Below, in pieces: positions 42,809-51,735 of a stretch of 64,000 nt of DNA. Each line of letters opens with the position of its first letter. Position 1 is the first letter of the stretch. Made by a program: the position numbers and the translations under genes. The stretch spans positions 682,001 to 746,000 of the forward strand of contig NZ_CP031455.1 of NCBI RefSeq assembly GCF_003391135.1, given 5' to 3'. This DNA comes from Streptoverticillium olivoreticuli subsp. olivoreticuli (GTDB lineage Bacteria > Actinomycetota > Actinomycetes > Streptomycetales > Streptomycetaceae). The notes beneath the pieces are model-generated. The model made no database searches. It saw only the letters and a program-made list of their open reading frames with translations, and was not told the DNA's origin.

Positions 42809-44188
42809 GTGATTCCCGAGCTTGCACCTGGCTATCTGAGCTGGGACGAGGTGGACCCTGCCCGCCATCCGTTCGACGGCCCGTCGGCAGCGCGGGTGGT
42901 GCACTCGCTCGGACCGGCCCGGCGTGTGCCTCGCCGCCCCGATGTGCCCTTCGCCGACCCGGCGATGAGTGACTGGAGCTGGGGCGAGGCCAAGCTCTGG
43001 GCCGACGCCATGTCACACGCCCTCGTCGAACGCTACGGCCGTTGGACCGTGGGCTGGCGCTGGTCACACGACGAAGGGGATTACGACGGGGGGCCGGTCG
43101 GGAACTGGTGCTGCCCGCGGGACTCGGTCACCGCTCCGGAGGAGACGCTCGCCCGTGTCGTCGCGGCGCTGTGCGAGTGGCGCGAGTGGCTGGAGAGCCT
43201 CGCCGGCTGGTTCGAGGCGTACCCGCTCGAGCTGGCCGTCATCGAGGACCAGCGGATCTTGTGGGAGCACGCTGCCCGGAACCTGATTCTGCAGGTCGTC
43301 GACCGCACCGGCTGCGGCAGCGGCTGGCACGGGCACTGCCGTCAGGTGCTCACCTGGTTCCTCGGCCGCTGGGGAGTGGCACCCGACGTCGCACAGGACC
43401 TGGTCGACGAGGCGATCGGCGGGCGGTTCCGGAGCTGGACCGGCCCGGACGCGGTGCTGGTCGACGACGTCGCGGAGCGTCTCGCGCTGTCGCTGCGGCC
43501 GGACGACGGCACACCCTCCGCCAAGCCCGCGCCGGACCACTTGAAGTGCTGGCTCACGGTGCGCGAGACCGTGCCCTGGCAGGAGGCCCCCGACAGCGGC
43601 GCGGATGGACCGGTGATCCCATCCTGCGACGGCGCCGCGGAGGACATCCGCGCCTTCGACGGCGCCGTGGACCCTGCCCGCGCGGAGGGCCTGCTTGCCG
43701 CCCTGGAGCTGCTGCGGGCCGACGCTGCGCGCGGCGCCCCGCTCGACTTCGAACTGCTCCGCAGCTGGCAGCAGCATGTCCTGGGCACACCTCAGCCGCC
43801 GCCGTTCCGCAGCTCGCCCGCCTTCGCCAAGGGAGGCCGCGAACGCTACGGCATCAGCTCCAATACCCGCGCCCACCTCGATGCCTGCCTGGCCGAGAGC
43901 GCAAACGACACCGGGCAGCCCCTGCCCTTGACCGCCCGCGCCGCACGCGTACATCTCGACGTCTGCTTCTTCCATCCCTTCGACGACGGCAACGCCCGGT
44001 CCGCCTTCCTCGCCCTCATTTTCGTCCTCGCCCGCGAGGGCGTCGCACTCAGCGGAGTCGGTCTGTTCCGCCGCACCGCCTTCCAGGCCGACGCCCCCCA
44101 GGACCCGCTGACCCTCGCTCGGTACATCGACATCCACCTCACAGAGACCCGGCGCACCGCCGCCTCCCCCGGCCCCGCACCGAGCTGA
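42809..44188 (+). CDS. Fic-domain protein with variant motif
   Basis: 459 residues. The C-terminal 180 residues are a Fic domain: the motif HPFDDGNARSAF (about residue 390) keeps the catalytic His, but the usual GNGR is GNAR and the last Arg is Phe. Fic enzymes move AMP or other phosphate groups onto proteins. The N-terminal 270 residues are unrecognised, with Trp-rich segments (WSWGEAKLWADAM, CEWREWLESLAGWFEAYP). No antitoxin-like gene or inhibitory (S/T)xxxE(G/N) helix is seen beside it. GTG 42809 has AGGA about 9 nt upstream. Confidence 0.8.
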   Translation: MIPELAPGYLSWDEVDPARHPFDGPSAARVVHSLGPARRVPRRPDVPFADPAMSDWSWGEAKLWADAMSHALVERYGRWTVGWRWSHDEGDYDGGPVGNWCCPRDSVTAPEETLARVVAALCEWREWLESLAGWFEAYPLELAVIEDQRILWEHAARNLILQVVDRTGCGSGWHGHCRQVLTWFLGRWGVAPDVAQDLVDEAIGGRFRSWTGPDAVLVDDVAERLALSLRPDDGTPSAKPAPDHLKCWLTVRETVPWQEAPDSGADGPVIPSCDGAAEDIRAFDGAVDPARAEGLLAALELLRADAARGAPLDFELLRSWQQHVLGTPQPPPFRSSPAFAKGGRERYGISSNTRAHLDACLAESANDTGQPLPLTARAARVHLDVCFFHPFDDGNARSAFLALIFVLAREGVALSGVGLFRRTAFQADAPQDPLTLARYIDIHLTETRRTAASPGPAPS

Positions 44189-44279
44189 GCAGCGCAGTTG
44201 GCGAGCGCCGCCGCCTCGGGGGCTCAGTCGCAATTCCGTGCCCTGACGGGGTCAACAACCACTCCGCGATCGAGGGGAA

Positions 44280-44600
44280 GGGCCACGGATTGCGAACTCG
44301 CTGATCTGACGGACGAGAAGGAGATCGAGACCCTCGCCCGCCAATGGCACGACGAGGAAGGCCTGGGCTGCTACCGCGCCATCGCCCAGTGGCTCAACGA
44401 CGCCCAGGTCCATCCGTCAGCTCAGACAGCTCGTCTCGCCGGACGTCCTCTCGTCGAGATGATCAGCAACCTCAACGACCGCATCGTCGAGGCCCGCATA
44501 AACGGCCGGCTCAGCGAAGTCCGAGGCCTCCAGGTCAGCCTGACCAAGGCCAAAGGGAATCGCACCCCTCTCGGCCGAAGCCTGCGACAAAGCACGCGGG
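44280..44600 (+). mobile_element. Remnant of an integrase C-terminal region
   Basis: The frame CELADLTDEKEIETLARQWH ... MISNLNDRIVEARINGRLSEV resembles the helical C-terminal tail of actinomycete site-specific integrases. No catalytic Arg/His/Tyr part is present. Family call by resemblance only. Confidence 0.4.
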
Positions 44601-44650
44601 AACGCCAAAGAAGCTCACCGACCTCGGCATGCCCGTCGTCCTCCGGCCAC

Positions 44651-45013
44651 ATGTGTGACCACCCACTCACGCGGGCGCGACCCCCGTTCAAGCGCCTGAA
44701 CGACCTCAAGGTCACCGGCCTGGTCCAGAACGCCGAGAAGACCTTCCCCGGAACCCCGGTGCACCTCATCGACCCGCAGCGGGAATACCCGGACCTGACT
44801 GCCGGCCCATTCGGCCCGGTCGAACTGCTGCCCGCCGTGACATGCATCGGCACCTTCGCCTCCACGCCGATCGACCCAGCACGCAATCCTGTGCTCCACC
44901 GCTCCGCACTCACCGTCATCTGGTTCCAGGCCGCCCCCGGCGTTCCAGCCGAAGCCGACACCGCGCTCCGTGACATCACTTGGGAAGACACCGCCCAGGA
45001 TGTCGAGCTGTAG
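44651..45013 (+). CDS. Hypothetical protein (120 aa)
   Basis: ATG 44651 opens a frame beginning MCDHPLTRARPPFKRLNDLKV and later holding GTPVHLIDPQREYPDLT. It is not recognised and has no clear RBS. It follows integrase-like debris in the same frame, so it may be a captured or truncated gene of the same element. The downstream gap to 45266 has no gene. Confidence 0.4.
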   Translation: MCDHPLTRARPPFKRLNDLKVTGLVQNAEKTFPGTPVHLIDPQREYPDLTAGPFGPVELLPAVTCIGTFASTPIDPARNPVLHRSALTVIWFQAAPGVPAEADTALRDITWEDTAQDVEL

Positions 45014-45266
45014 AGAACACCGAATGGACGGGAACCCGGGAAACAGTCACCTGCCAACCGGGAGACGATCCCCAAAACCCCATGACGGCAGGGCTCGGCA
45101 GCGGGTTACTCGGTCGTCACGGCTCTCGGTGATTCCCGGCAACGAGAGCCGCCCTCTATCGACAAAGTGGCTTCGGTATCACGCTGGAGCGTGGAGACCT
45201 TCTACCTGACAGTGAGACCGGGGAAGTCGTGATGGCGAACCCGCTTCGCTGAGTCACATCACCGAA

Positions 45267-46013
45267 TCAGTGAACTCTGCTGAGGCACAGCGTGTAGCCG
45301 TTCGCGCTGTACTTCGGGTCACCGATGTAGGGGATCTCCATGCCATCCGCCTTACAGGTATCGCCCGGGCCAGTCAGTTCCTGTGACACCCGGTACTGAT
45401 CCGGGGAGGAGCCGCAGACAACTGCTTCCAGGTCCTGCGCGGGCCAGGCTGAGTTGTTGCGTACGCAGTCGCCGACGGACAGCTGATCAGGTTTCCCGTC
45501 ACCAGCGATCAGGCCGATCACCACCAGCAGCGGCACCGCCAGTACCACCAGAGCGACCGGGAGGGCGAACACCAAGGCTGCCGGACGCAGGAAGACCCGC
45601 TTCCCGGGGTCCAGCGGTCGCTGCCAGCCACCGGAGGGCGGACCGAGACGGCGGAACGCCCGTCGGGGGCCCAGCACGTTGGCCAGCACAGTAATCGGGG
45701 TGAAGATCACTGAGAGAGGGCTCCACCAGCCCTGGTAGAGAGTGTCGGCGGTCATCTTGCGGTGCAACGACGTACCGCACGAGCCACAGAACGCCCCCGA
45801 GCGCTTCAGGAAGCGCATGAGGACGACCATCCCCTGATGGCCCCGCACGGTGGCCCGGACAGCCGGCATGCCCCCGCATATGTCGCAGGACAGCGCCCCT
45901 CCGACAGGGGGATGCTGCCCCCAGACCGCCGCCGGCGGCGGGTAGGCGTCGGGAGGGTACGGCTGCCCGTACGGCTGAGTGGGGTACGGGCGCGGATCCG
46001 GCGGGTTGGTCAC
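45267..46013 (-). CDS. Membrane protein, LppU-like extracytoplasmic domain
   Basis: 248 residues. Pro/Tyr-rich N-terminus (PYPTQPYGQPYPPDAYPPP), a zinc-ribbon-like CDICGG ... CGSCG pair, a membrane segment (AALVFALPVALVVLAVPLLVVIGLIAG) and a small C-terminal domain starting SVGDCVRN with paired cysteines, as in the LppU/SCO3897 group. Start GTG 46013 with AAGGA about 9 nt upstream. Function unknown; such proteins are common in Streptomyces. Confidence 0.75.
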   Translation of the reverse strand: MTNPPDPRPYPTQPYGQPYPPDAYPPPAAVWGQHPPVGGALSCDICGGMPAVRATVRGHQGMVVLMRFLKRSGAFCGSCGTSLHRKMTADTLYQGWWSPLSVIFTPITVLANVLGPRRAFRRLGPPSGGWQRPLDPGKRVFLRPAALVFALPVALVVLAVPLLVVIGLIAGDGKPDQLSVGDCVRNNSAWPAQDLEAVVCGSSPDQYRVSQELTGPGDTCKADGMEIPYIGDPKYSANGYTLCLSRVH

Positions 46014-46376
46014 GGAGCAATTCCTTGATGATCGACACTCTGGCGACGGGCAGCCTACCCACGGTCCGGCGAGCGGCGTACGCCCGCCTCTACCGCCGTC
46101 GCCCCGGTCCCGCAGCTGGCTGCAGGCCGAGCGCAGAGTGCATTCGGGGTCTGGCCGGGGAGGCCGTCGGGCACGAGGCTTCGTGGTCTCCAGAAAGCGG
46201 CGACGACTTGGCGGGGGCCCTTATCTCTTTCGTCAAGTGTCGGGCCGCAGTGGTCGGCCGGTAGCCGTACCTCGTGGACAACGGTGTGGAGCCGAGAGAA
46301 AGCTGGCGGTGTCGCCGTCTGCAGGAGGTATGCGGCGCCGGGAAAACCACTTGATCCACTGGCTTACGGTTCCCGC
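46014..46376. other. 363-bp gap without a supported gene
   Basis: Divergent-promoter region between the membrane protein gene (-) and the acetyltransferase gene (+). No family-like frame, repeat or hairpin stands out. Confidence 0.4.
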
Positions 46377-46847
46377 ATGACGACTACGCTCCGACTGGCA
46401 AAGGTCACCGCCGCCAACTTCGACGCCGCGATCGGCCTGAAGGTCCGCCCCGACCAGGAGCACCTGGTCGCGCCGGTCGTGAAGTCCCTTGCCGAGGCAT
46501 ACGTATACCCCGACATGGCTTGGCCCCGTCTCATCTTCGACGGCGACCGGCCCGTCGGCTTCCTCATGGCCTTCCTCGATATCGACTTCGCGGGCGACGG
46601 CAGCGGCACCGACATCCGCTCGGGCCTGTGGCGGCTCAACATCGCGGCCGGCGAACAGGGCCGCGGCTACGGCCGCTTCGCGGTCGAGTCTGTGGCCGCT
46701 GAAATCCGCCGCCGCGGCGGCACCCGCCTGACCACCACCTGGCACCCGGGCGCGGACGGCCCCGAAGGTTTTTACCTGGGGCTCGGATTCCGGCCGACCG
46801 GGGAGATGAGCGGGGATCAGAAGGTCGGGGAGCTGGAGCTGGGCTAG
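46377..46847 (+). CDS. GNAT-family N-acetyltransferase
   Basis: 156 residues. GNAT fold: acetyl-CoA motif A in LNIAAGEQGRGYGRFAVESVAAEI (QGRGYG as the Q/RxxGxG/A signature) and motif B in FYLGLGFRPTGE. The order of strands is like SpeG/BltD-type amine acetyltransferases, so a small amine is a fair guess for the acceptor. Stands alone; ATG 46377. Confidence 0.88.
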   Translation: MTTTLRLAKVTAANFDAAIGLKVRPDQEHLVAPVVKSLAEAYVYPDMAWPRLIFDGDRPVGFLMAFLDIDFAGDGSGTDIRSGLWRLNIAAGEQGRGYGRFAVESVAAEIRRRGGTRLTTTWHPGADGPEGFYLGLGFRPTGEMSGDQKVGELELG

Positions 46848-47301
46848 GCGGATCCGCCGGACGTTGTGGTCCACATGCTCGCGTGCGCAGGAGCCCTTCC
46901 CCGTAGAGGCCGACTGGCCTTTCGTTCCGGGTCAGGCAGCTGACGCGGGTCGTGATTCGTAGACGCTCCATCACCGTCGACTACGAGCACGAACTCGCCC
47001 AGCTCGACGACCGCGGACACCGGCCGCGACGGACCGTGGACACGGACGGTCCCGGAGTCGGGCTGTAGTAGCCGGCCCCGGCGCCGCCCCAGCGGGGACG
47101 AAGATGCCGGGGCGTCCGGGGTGGGAGCCACAGGGCACGACGGTCCGTCTACCCGGCTCCGGGAAGTGCCTCGACCTGAGGCTGGCCGCCACTGTGCCCC
47201 GTCCCCGGCCCCCGGCGGCACTGCCGACCGATCGAGCACGGAGAAACGATGAAGGACCTCCAGGGCCTTATCCGTCCCCCACGTCTTGATCCTGAGCGGA
47301 C
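46848..47301. other. 454-bp gap without a supported gene
   Basis: No convincing frame. A short plus-strand segment reading VRLPGSGKCLDLR (about 47143) looks like a piece of a ricin-type lectin repeat and may be decay, but it is too short to call. Confidence 0.35.
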
Positions 47302-48327
47302 TCAGCCGCGGTAGTGGTCGGCGATTGCGGCGAAGGCGGCCTTGGGCTCCCAGGGCAGGTCGGGGTAAGTGTCGCCGTGGCGGTCCTCGAGGATCTTGAC
47401 GATGCCGAGGCTGGCGAGGTCGAGGTCGTCGCGAGGATCGCCATCGGGGCGGTGGGGCAGGTTGTACAGCGCGAAGAGGAATACGAAGGCACTGTCGACG
47501 CCCTCGCTGTCGAAGATCTCCAGCAGTTCGCTCAGGTATGCCGCTTGGCCGGCCTCGTCACGCTCGTATTCCCCGGTCAGCCGGAGCGGCGCCCCGGTGA
47601 CTTCGTCGGTTTCGAGGATCTCCATGCTGCGGGGTGCGACGTCACCCGCGCCGCGCCAGGTGGCGGTGCCGAAGCCGGTGATAGCGACCGGTTTGGGCTG
47701 TGCGACGAGGCTGCGCACGGCATCTCGGAATCGGGCGGCTACTTCCGCAGATCGGATGAGTTCGAAGGTCGTGAAGTCGAACAAGTCCCAGTCGACGGCT
47801 TCGAACTGGATGGCGGCGTAGGTGACCTTGCCGTGGAAGCGCTCGCGGACCACCGCCACGGCTTCGTGGAGGAAGGCGTTGAGGCGGGTGCCGACCGCGG
47901 CGATTCTCTCGGGCCGACGGGCCGGGTCGCTCAGCAACCAGCCGAGTCGCTCTTCGGTGCTGTCGCCTTCGAGGAACCCATGGTTCATGACGCTCAGTTC
48001 AGCGCCGGTAACGAACACGACCTCGGCTCCTTGCGTCCGGAGTCGCTCGGCCCGCTCTGCGCAGTCAGCGATCAGGATGAGGATCTCATCGGTCGTCAGC
48101 TCCAGCGGGTAGGGCGAGAACCAGATCTCCAGCCCGAGCTCGGCGGCGTGACGGGCGGCGAGCTCCAGGCGGCCCGGGTCGCCGCCAGTGATATGGACAG
48201 CGGTGCAGTGGAGATCGTCGCGGATGATGGTCAGCTCCCTTTTGACCAGGTCGGGGTCGAAGTGCTCCCGGGAGCTGCTGCCGTTGCGGAGGAAGCCGGT
48301 GTCGTAGCAGATGCCCTTGGCTCGCAT
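47302..48327 (-). CDS. Conserved TIM-barrel-like protein of unknown function
   Basis: 341 residues. Begins MRAKGICYDTGF with a later TAVHITGGDPGRLELAARHAAE, LEIWFSPYPLELT and VVFVTGAELSVMNHGFLEG, followed by YAAIQFEAVDWDLFDF and FVFLFALYN. The alternation of strands and helices with acidic residues at strand ends suggests a glycosidase-like TIM barrel. I recall close relatives in Streptomyces labelled hypothetical or abortive-infection-like, which I cannot verify. ATG 48327 with GGAAGG upstream. Divergent from a TetR gene with two palindromic sites between, so probably repressed by it. Confidence 0.7.
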   Translation of the reverse strand: MRAKGICYDTGFLRNGSSSREHFDPDLVKRELTIIRDDLHCTAVHITGGDPGRLELAARHAAELGLEIWFSPYPLELTTDEILILIADCAERAERLRTQGAEVVFVTGAELSVMNHGFLEGDSTEERLGWLLSDPARRPERIAAVGTRLNAFLHEAVAVVRERFHGKVTYAAIQFEAVDWDLFDFTTFELIRSAEVAARFRDAVRSLVAQPKPVAITGFGTATWRGAGDVAPRSMEILETDEVTGAPLRLTGEYERDEAGQAAYLSELLEIFDSEGVDSAFVFLFALYNLPHRPDGDPRDDLDLASLGIVKILEDRHGDTYPDLPWEPKAAFAAIADHYRG

Positions 48328-48370
48328 GCGTCTGACCTTCCTGTAGGTGGCCTGAGAGTAGAAGCAAATA

Positions 48371-48399
48371 TTGCGTGCACGCAAGTTTGCGTACACGCA
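48371..48399. promoter_or_regulatory. Tandem palindromic operators of the TetR regulator
   Basis: TTGCGTGCACGCAA (48371-48384) is a perfect 14-bp palindrome. TGCGTACACGCA (48388-48399) is the same core with one mismatch. They lie between the TIM-barrel gene start (48327) and the TetR start (48422), as expected for a shared operator bound by two dimers. Confidence 0.7.
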
Positions 48400-48421
48400 C
48401 TCAGGCTGGGACACTTCGAGG

Positions 48422-49069
48422 GTGACCACAAGGCGGACCGGGCTGCGCGAGGAGAAGAAGCAGGCCACCCGAGTGGCACTGCGTGAGGCGGCACTTCGGT
48501 TGGCCCTCGAGCACGGGCCCGACAACGTCCGCGTCGACGACATCGCCGAGGCAGCCGGGGTCTCGCCGAGGACCTACAACAACTACTTCTCCAGTCGCGA
48601 ACAGGCGATCGTCGCCGCCGTCACCGCCGAACGGGAATCCCGGGTCGCCGCGGCCGTGGCAGCCAGGCCCGCCCACGTCCGCCTCGCTGATGCCTTGGCC
48701 GAAGCGATCCTGGAGCAGTACACCGAACCGCGTGACCACGACGAGTTGCTGCTGATCACCGCCAGTCCCGCGCTGCGTGACACGTTCCTCGACGCCGCCG
48801 CAGCGATCGAACACCCCCTCGCCGCCGCGATCGACCAGCGCCTCGGCTGCACCGGCACGCCCGCTCCTCGCGTGCTCGCGGCGAGCGCGGCCGCTGCGGT
48901 TCGGGTCGCACTCCGGCAGTGGCTCCAGCCTCCGGCTGCACCACTCACAACCAGTGGGCTCGTCGTGCCGTCCGGCTCGCTACCAGACCTGCTCCGCTCC
49001 GCGCTCGCCACACTCGAACCCGCATTTGACGCCGCCGAAGAACAGGCGCAACAGCGCTTGCGCCAGTGA
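48422..49069 (+). CDS. TetR-family transcriptional regulator
   Basis: 215 residues. Helix-turn-helix: REAALRLALEHGPDNVRVDD, then IAEAAGVSPRTYNNYFSSREQAI, close to the AcrR/TetR consensus. The C-terminal domain is helical and Ala-rich. GTG 48422; an upstream in-frame extension to 48371 would run through the operator palindromes and is unlikely. Probable repressor of itself and of the divergent TIM-barrel gene. Confidence 0.85.
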   Translation: MTTRRTGLREEKKQATRVALREAALRLALEHGPDNVRVDDIAEAAGVSPRTYNNYFSSREQAIVAAVTAERESRVAAAVAARPAHVRLADALAEAILEQYTEPRDHDELLLITASPALRDTFLDAAAAIEHPLAAAIDQRLGCTGTPAPRVLAASAAAAVRVALRQWLQPPAAPLTTSGLVVPSGSLPDLLRSALATLEPAFDAAEEQAQQRLRQ

Positions 49070-49229
49070 ATCCGTTCCACTGGCGGCTCCGACGTCGCGG
49101 TGGGTCCGGCGTGAGCCGCGGTGCCGTCAACGATCGGCGCAGCGTTTCATGGGTGATCCCCGTTTCAACACCGGGCGTCGGCGGCATCGCCGCAGGTCGA
49201 TTTGTTTCACAGGCCGCCCGTACCGGCTC

Positions 49230-49640
49230 GTCGAGTCGTACGTCTGCCCGATGTCCACCTGCCAGACCCCGACGGGCTCGCCCTGCCGCACCACCTCCGG
49301 CAAGGTCGCGCTCAAGTACCACACCGCGCGCTTCCAGCTCGTCCCCTCGCTCCACTCCGAGCTGCACGTCGCCACCCCCGCCGTACGCCATCCCGGCTCC
49401 GTCTGGACGGCCCTGCCGGTGCAGAAGCTCGCGGCGCCTGCCATGCCGATGGAGGTCCGGCTCGCGTACGCCCGCGTCTCGAACCGGACGCAGGAGATCC
49501 AGCCATAGGTCGACACCCTCGAAGCCTCCGGCGTACACCGGCTGTTCCAGGAACAGATCAGCACCCGGGTCCGCGAACGCCCCGAGATGAAGGCGGCCCT
49601 GGCGGCGGCCCGCGAGTACCGCTCGCTGGGCGCGAAGGTT
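49230..49640 (+). pseudogene. Serine recombinase with phage-type zinc finger, broken by a stop codon
   Basis: One frame encodes a Cys-rich finger (VCPMSTCQTPTGSPC ... YHTARFQLVPSL) and then the start of a resolvase/invertase domain: RLAYARVSNRTQEIQP with the catalytic Ser in ARVS. A TAG at 49506-49508 stands where Gln is expected (one base change from CAG), and the same frame goes on as VDTLEASGVHRLFQEQISTR. The C-terminal DNA-binding part is gone. Clear trace of a phage or integrative element. Confidence 0.75.
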
Positions 49641-50341
49641 CGCGACCCCCGAAGGACAGGAGACCGCCCGCAAGAACGGACCTGGACCATCACCGGCCGT
49701 TGACCGCCGCCAGGCCGAGCACAACACCGCCGGCCGCTGGGCGAGTGGCTCCCGCACCGTCTACGACCAGCGCCACGGCTTCGGCGCGCGGGACCCAAGG
49801 TGATGGCCCGCATCCCAGTCGTCCTTGCGGCTCGGGCTGCCAACGCGGTCGGCAACCGGGCCCCTGCGCATGCGCCGCCGGGTCCGCCCGCCACTCCGGA
49901 CCCTGCCGTCCGCGCCCCACGGTGCCGCACGCCGGAACGGACCGTCGGCGCTGCGCACCGGGACGCCGCTCGAGCATCACGTGATGATTCGGTCGGGGCC
50001 CTGATCACCCCGGCGCCCAAGGGTATCGAGGACCGTCCCCAGGGGCTTACCCACAAGAAGGCGACCGCCGCCGCGGACGCCGCGACGCTGATCCGCCACC
50101 CGGAATGGCGGGAGAACCACCGCTGGATCCTCAAGAGCACAGTCCTCGGCTATGTCGAACCGTCCTACGGCGGAACGTCCCGGTCCGGCTGCAACGGATG
50201 GGTCGGTCGCCCACCGAACTCGATGACGGCCAGCGGCAGACGCTGCACGACCCGTGAGAACGCCGATGTCGAGCCGGCGATGAGCTGGGTCCGGGTCGTC
50301 ACAGCCACACCCCGCCGTACCATCACCGGCGACTGACAACC
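49641..50341. other. 700-bp stretch of unassigned, probably decayed DNA
   Basis: The plus-strand frame ending 50336 includes KKATAAADAATLIRHPEW and RWILKSTVLGYVEPSYGG, which look protein-like but match no family I know, and the frame around them is poor. Probably the rest of the element that left the broken recombinase. Confidence 0.35.
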
Positions 50342-50720
50342 GTGGTGAGCGAACCGGACAGTGGGCGGCATGGGTTGCCGGACCCTCCGCAGTTCGAGTT
50401 GGCCGGCGGGTGGCCCGAGTCCATCTTTTACGGGACCTGCCTGAGCGTGAACGGGCTGTATGAGGAGCGGCCCGAGCCGCCGGAGATCCCGGTCACGCTG
50501 GTGGGCTGCCGGCCCGGGGCACCGATGCTGTCCGCGCTCGCCGAGGGCGAGGGCGAGTACCTGATGCTCGGGGTACTCGACCGCGAGGGGCGGTCCACGG
50601 CGGGCCGCTCGCTCTACAGAGAAGGCGTCGACGAGCCCCTGCCGCCCGCAGCCCGCCAGGCGTGGGCGGACTGGGATAGGCGAACGCCTATGAAACGCGC
50701 GGTCACCCGACAACAGCCCC
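50342..50720 (+). CDS. Hypothetical protein, C-terminal end unclear
   Basis: Frame starting GTG 50342/50345 with good codon use as far as about 50680: FELAGGWPESIFYGTCLSVN, then VTLVGCRPGAPMLSALAEGE. Beyond that it runs antisense into the VOC gene to 51022, so the true end is probably lost or frameshifted. No RBS is seen; the start may be truncated too. Not recognised. Confidence 0.4.
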
Positions 50721-50721
50721 G

Positions 50722-51444
50722 CTACCGGGGGCTCTGCACGGAGAACTCGTTGCCGTCGGGGTCGAGCATCAGCACTCGGCCGCCGTCGCTCTCGTCGATG
50801 CCGGTGCGCGTCGCGCCGAGCGAGATCAGGCGGTCGACCTCCGCCTCCCGGTCGGCATCAGCGGGGAGCGCCAGCTCGAAGTACAGCCTGTTCTTGCCCT
50901 TCTTCGGCGCCACCGGAGGACCACCCCACGTGATCTTCGTACCGCCGTTCGGCGATTGGATCGCGGTCTCCTGGTCCTGGTCCCAGACCAGCGGCCACCG
51001 CAGCGCCTCGCTCCAGAAGTAGCCGACCTCCTGCGTACCGTCGCAGGCCAGCGCTCCGATGAAGCCGGTGTCGGCGAGGAACTTGTTGCCCGCCTCGATT
51101 ACGCAGAACTCGTTCCCATCCGGGTCGGCGAGCACCACATGCCCCTCTTCCGGGAGTTGGCCCACGTCGATGTGTTTCCCGCCGAATTCCAGCGCCCTGG
51201 CCACCGTCTGCTGCTGATCCTCCGGGGAGGTGCTCGTCAGGTCGAAGTGCGCCCGGTTCTGACCGATCTTCGGCTCCTGGCTCGGCAGGAAACGGATGCG
51301 GAACCCGGCGGTATCAGGGGGCAGGATCGCGATGTCGTCGTCCGGACCGTCGGCCAACTCCCAGCCCAGAACCCCGGACCAGAACCGTGCCAGGCCCGAC
51401 GGTCGGGTCGCATTGAAGCAGATCGCGAACAGTTGACTGGTCAT
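50722..51444 (-). CDS. Two-domain VOC/glyoxalase-like protein
   Basis: 240 residues with two VOC modules in tandem. Module 1: LFAICFNATRPSGLARFWSGVLGW to VVLADPDGNEFCVIEA. Module 2: GYFWSEALRWPLVWDQD to LMLDPDGNEFSVQ. This is the doubled glyoxalase-like layout common in actinomycetes, often linked to drug binding or resistance-like roles. Metal ligands are partly present (His in NRAHFDL, Glu in DPDGNEF). ATG 51444. A decayed relative lies at 30.3 kb. Confidence 0.83.
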   Translation of the reverse strand: MTSQLFAICFNATRPSGLARFWSGVLGWELADGPDDDIAILPPDTAGFRIRFLPSQEPKIGQNRAHFDLTSTSPEDQQQTVARALEFGGKHIDVGQLPEEGHVVLADPDGNEFCVIEAGNKFLADTGFIGALACDGTQEVGYFWSEALRWPLVWDQDQETAIQSPNGGTKITWGGPPVAPKKGKNRLYFELALPADADREAEVDRLISLGATRTGIDESDGGRVLMLDPDGNEFSVQSPR

Positions 51445-51735
51445 ACCCCATTCATCTCCGATCCGCTGACGGTCGATACCGCGCCTCGCCCTCCCCGCGA
51501 GCGCAGCCTAGGGGCGGCCGTACGGCACCCGCATCCGAGTTTCCGTCACGGGAGAGCCCGGTCTCCCACAAGAAGGCGATCGTACGGAACGGCATCGTCG
51601 TCCACGGCACAGCTGGGCCGGCCCGTCACGCCGGGGCGGCAGCCGGTTCGCCCTCGGGCGTGCGCGGCGGAGGCACGCAGCCGGTAGCCGTCGGGTGAGG
51701 GTGGTTATCGGCTCAACGCATGGGCCTCGGGCACG

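Noticed and set aside
47104..47289. Short plus-strand frame with a ricin-lectin-like piece (GSGKCLDL)
   Set aside because: Too short, no RBS, and no second repeat; at most decay.
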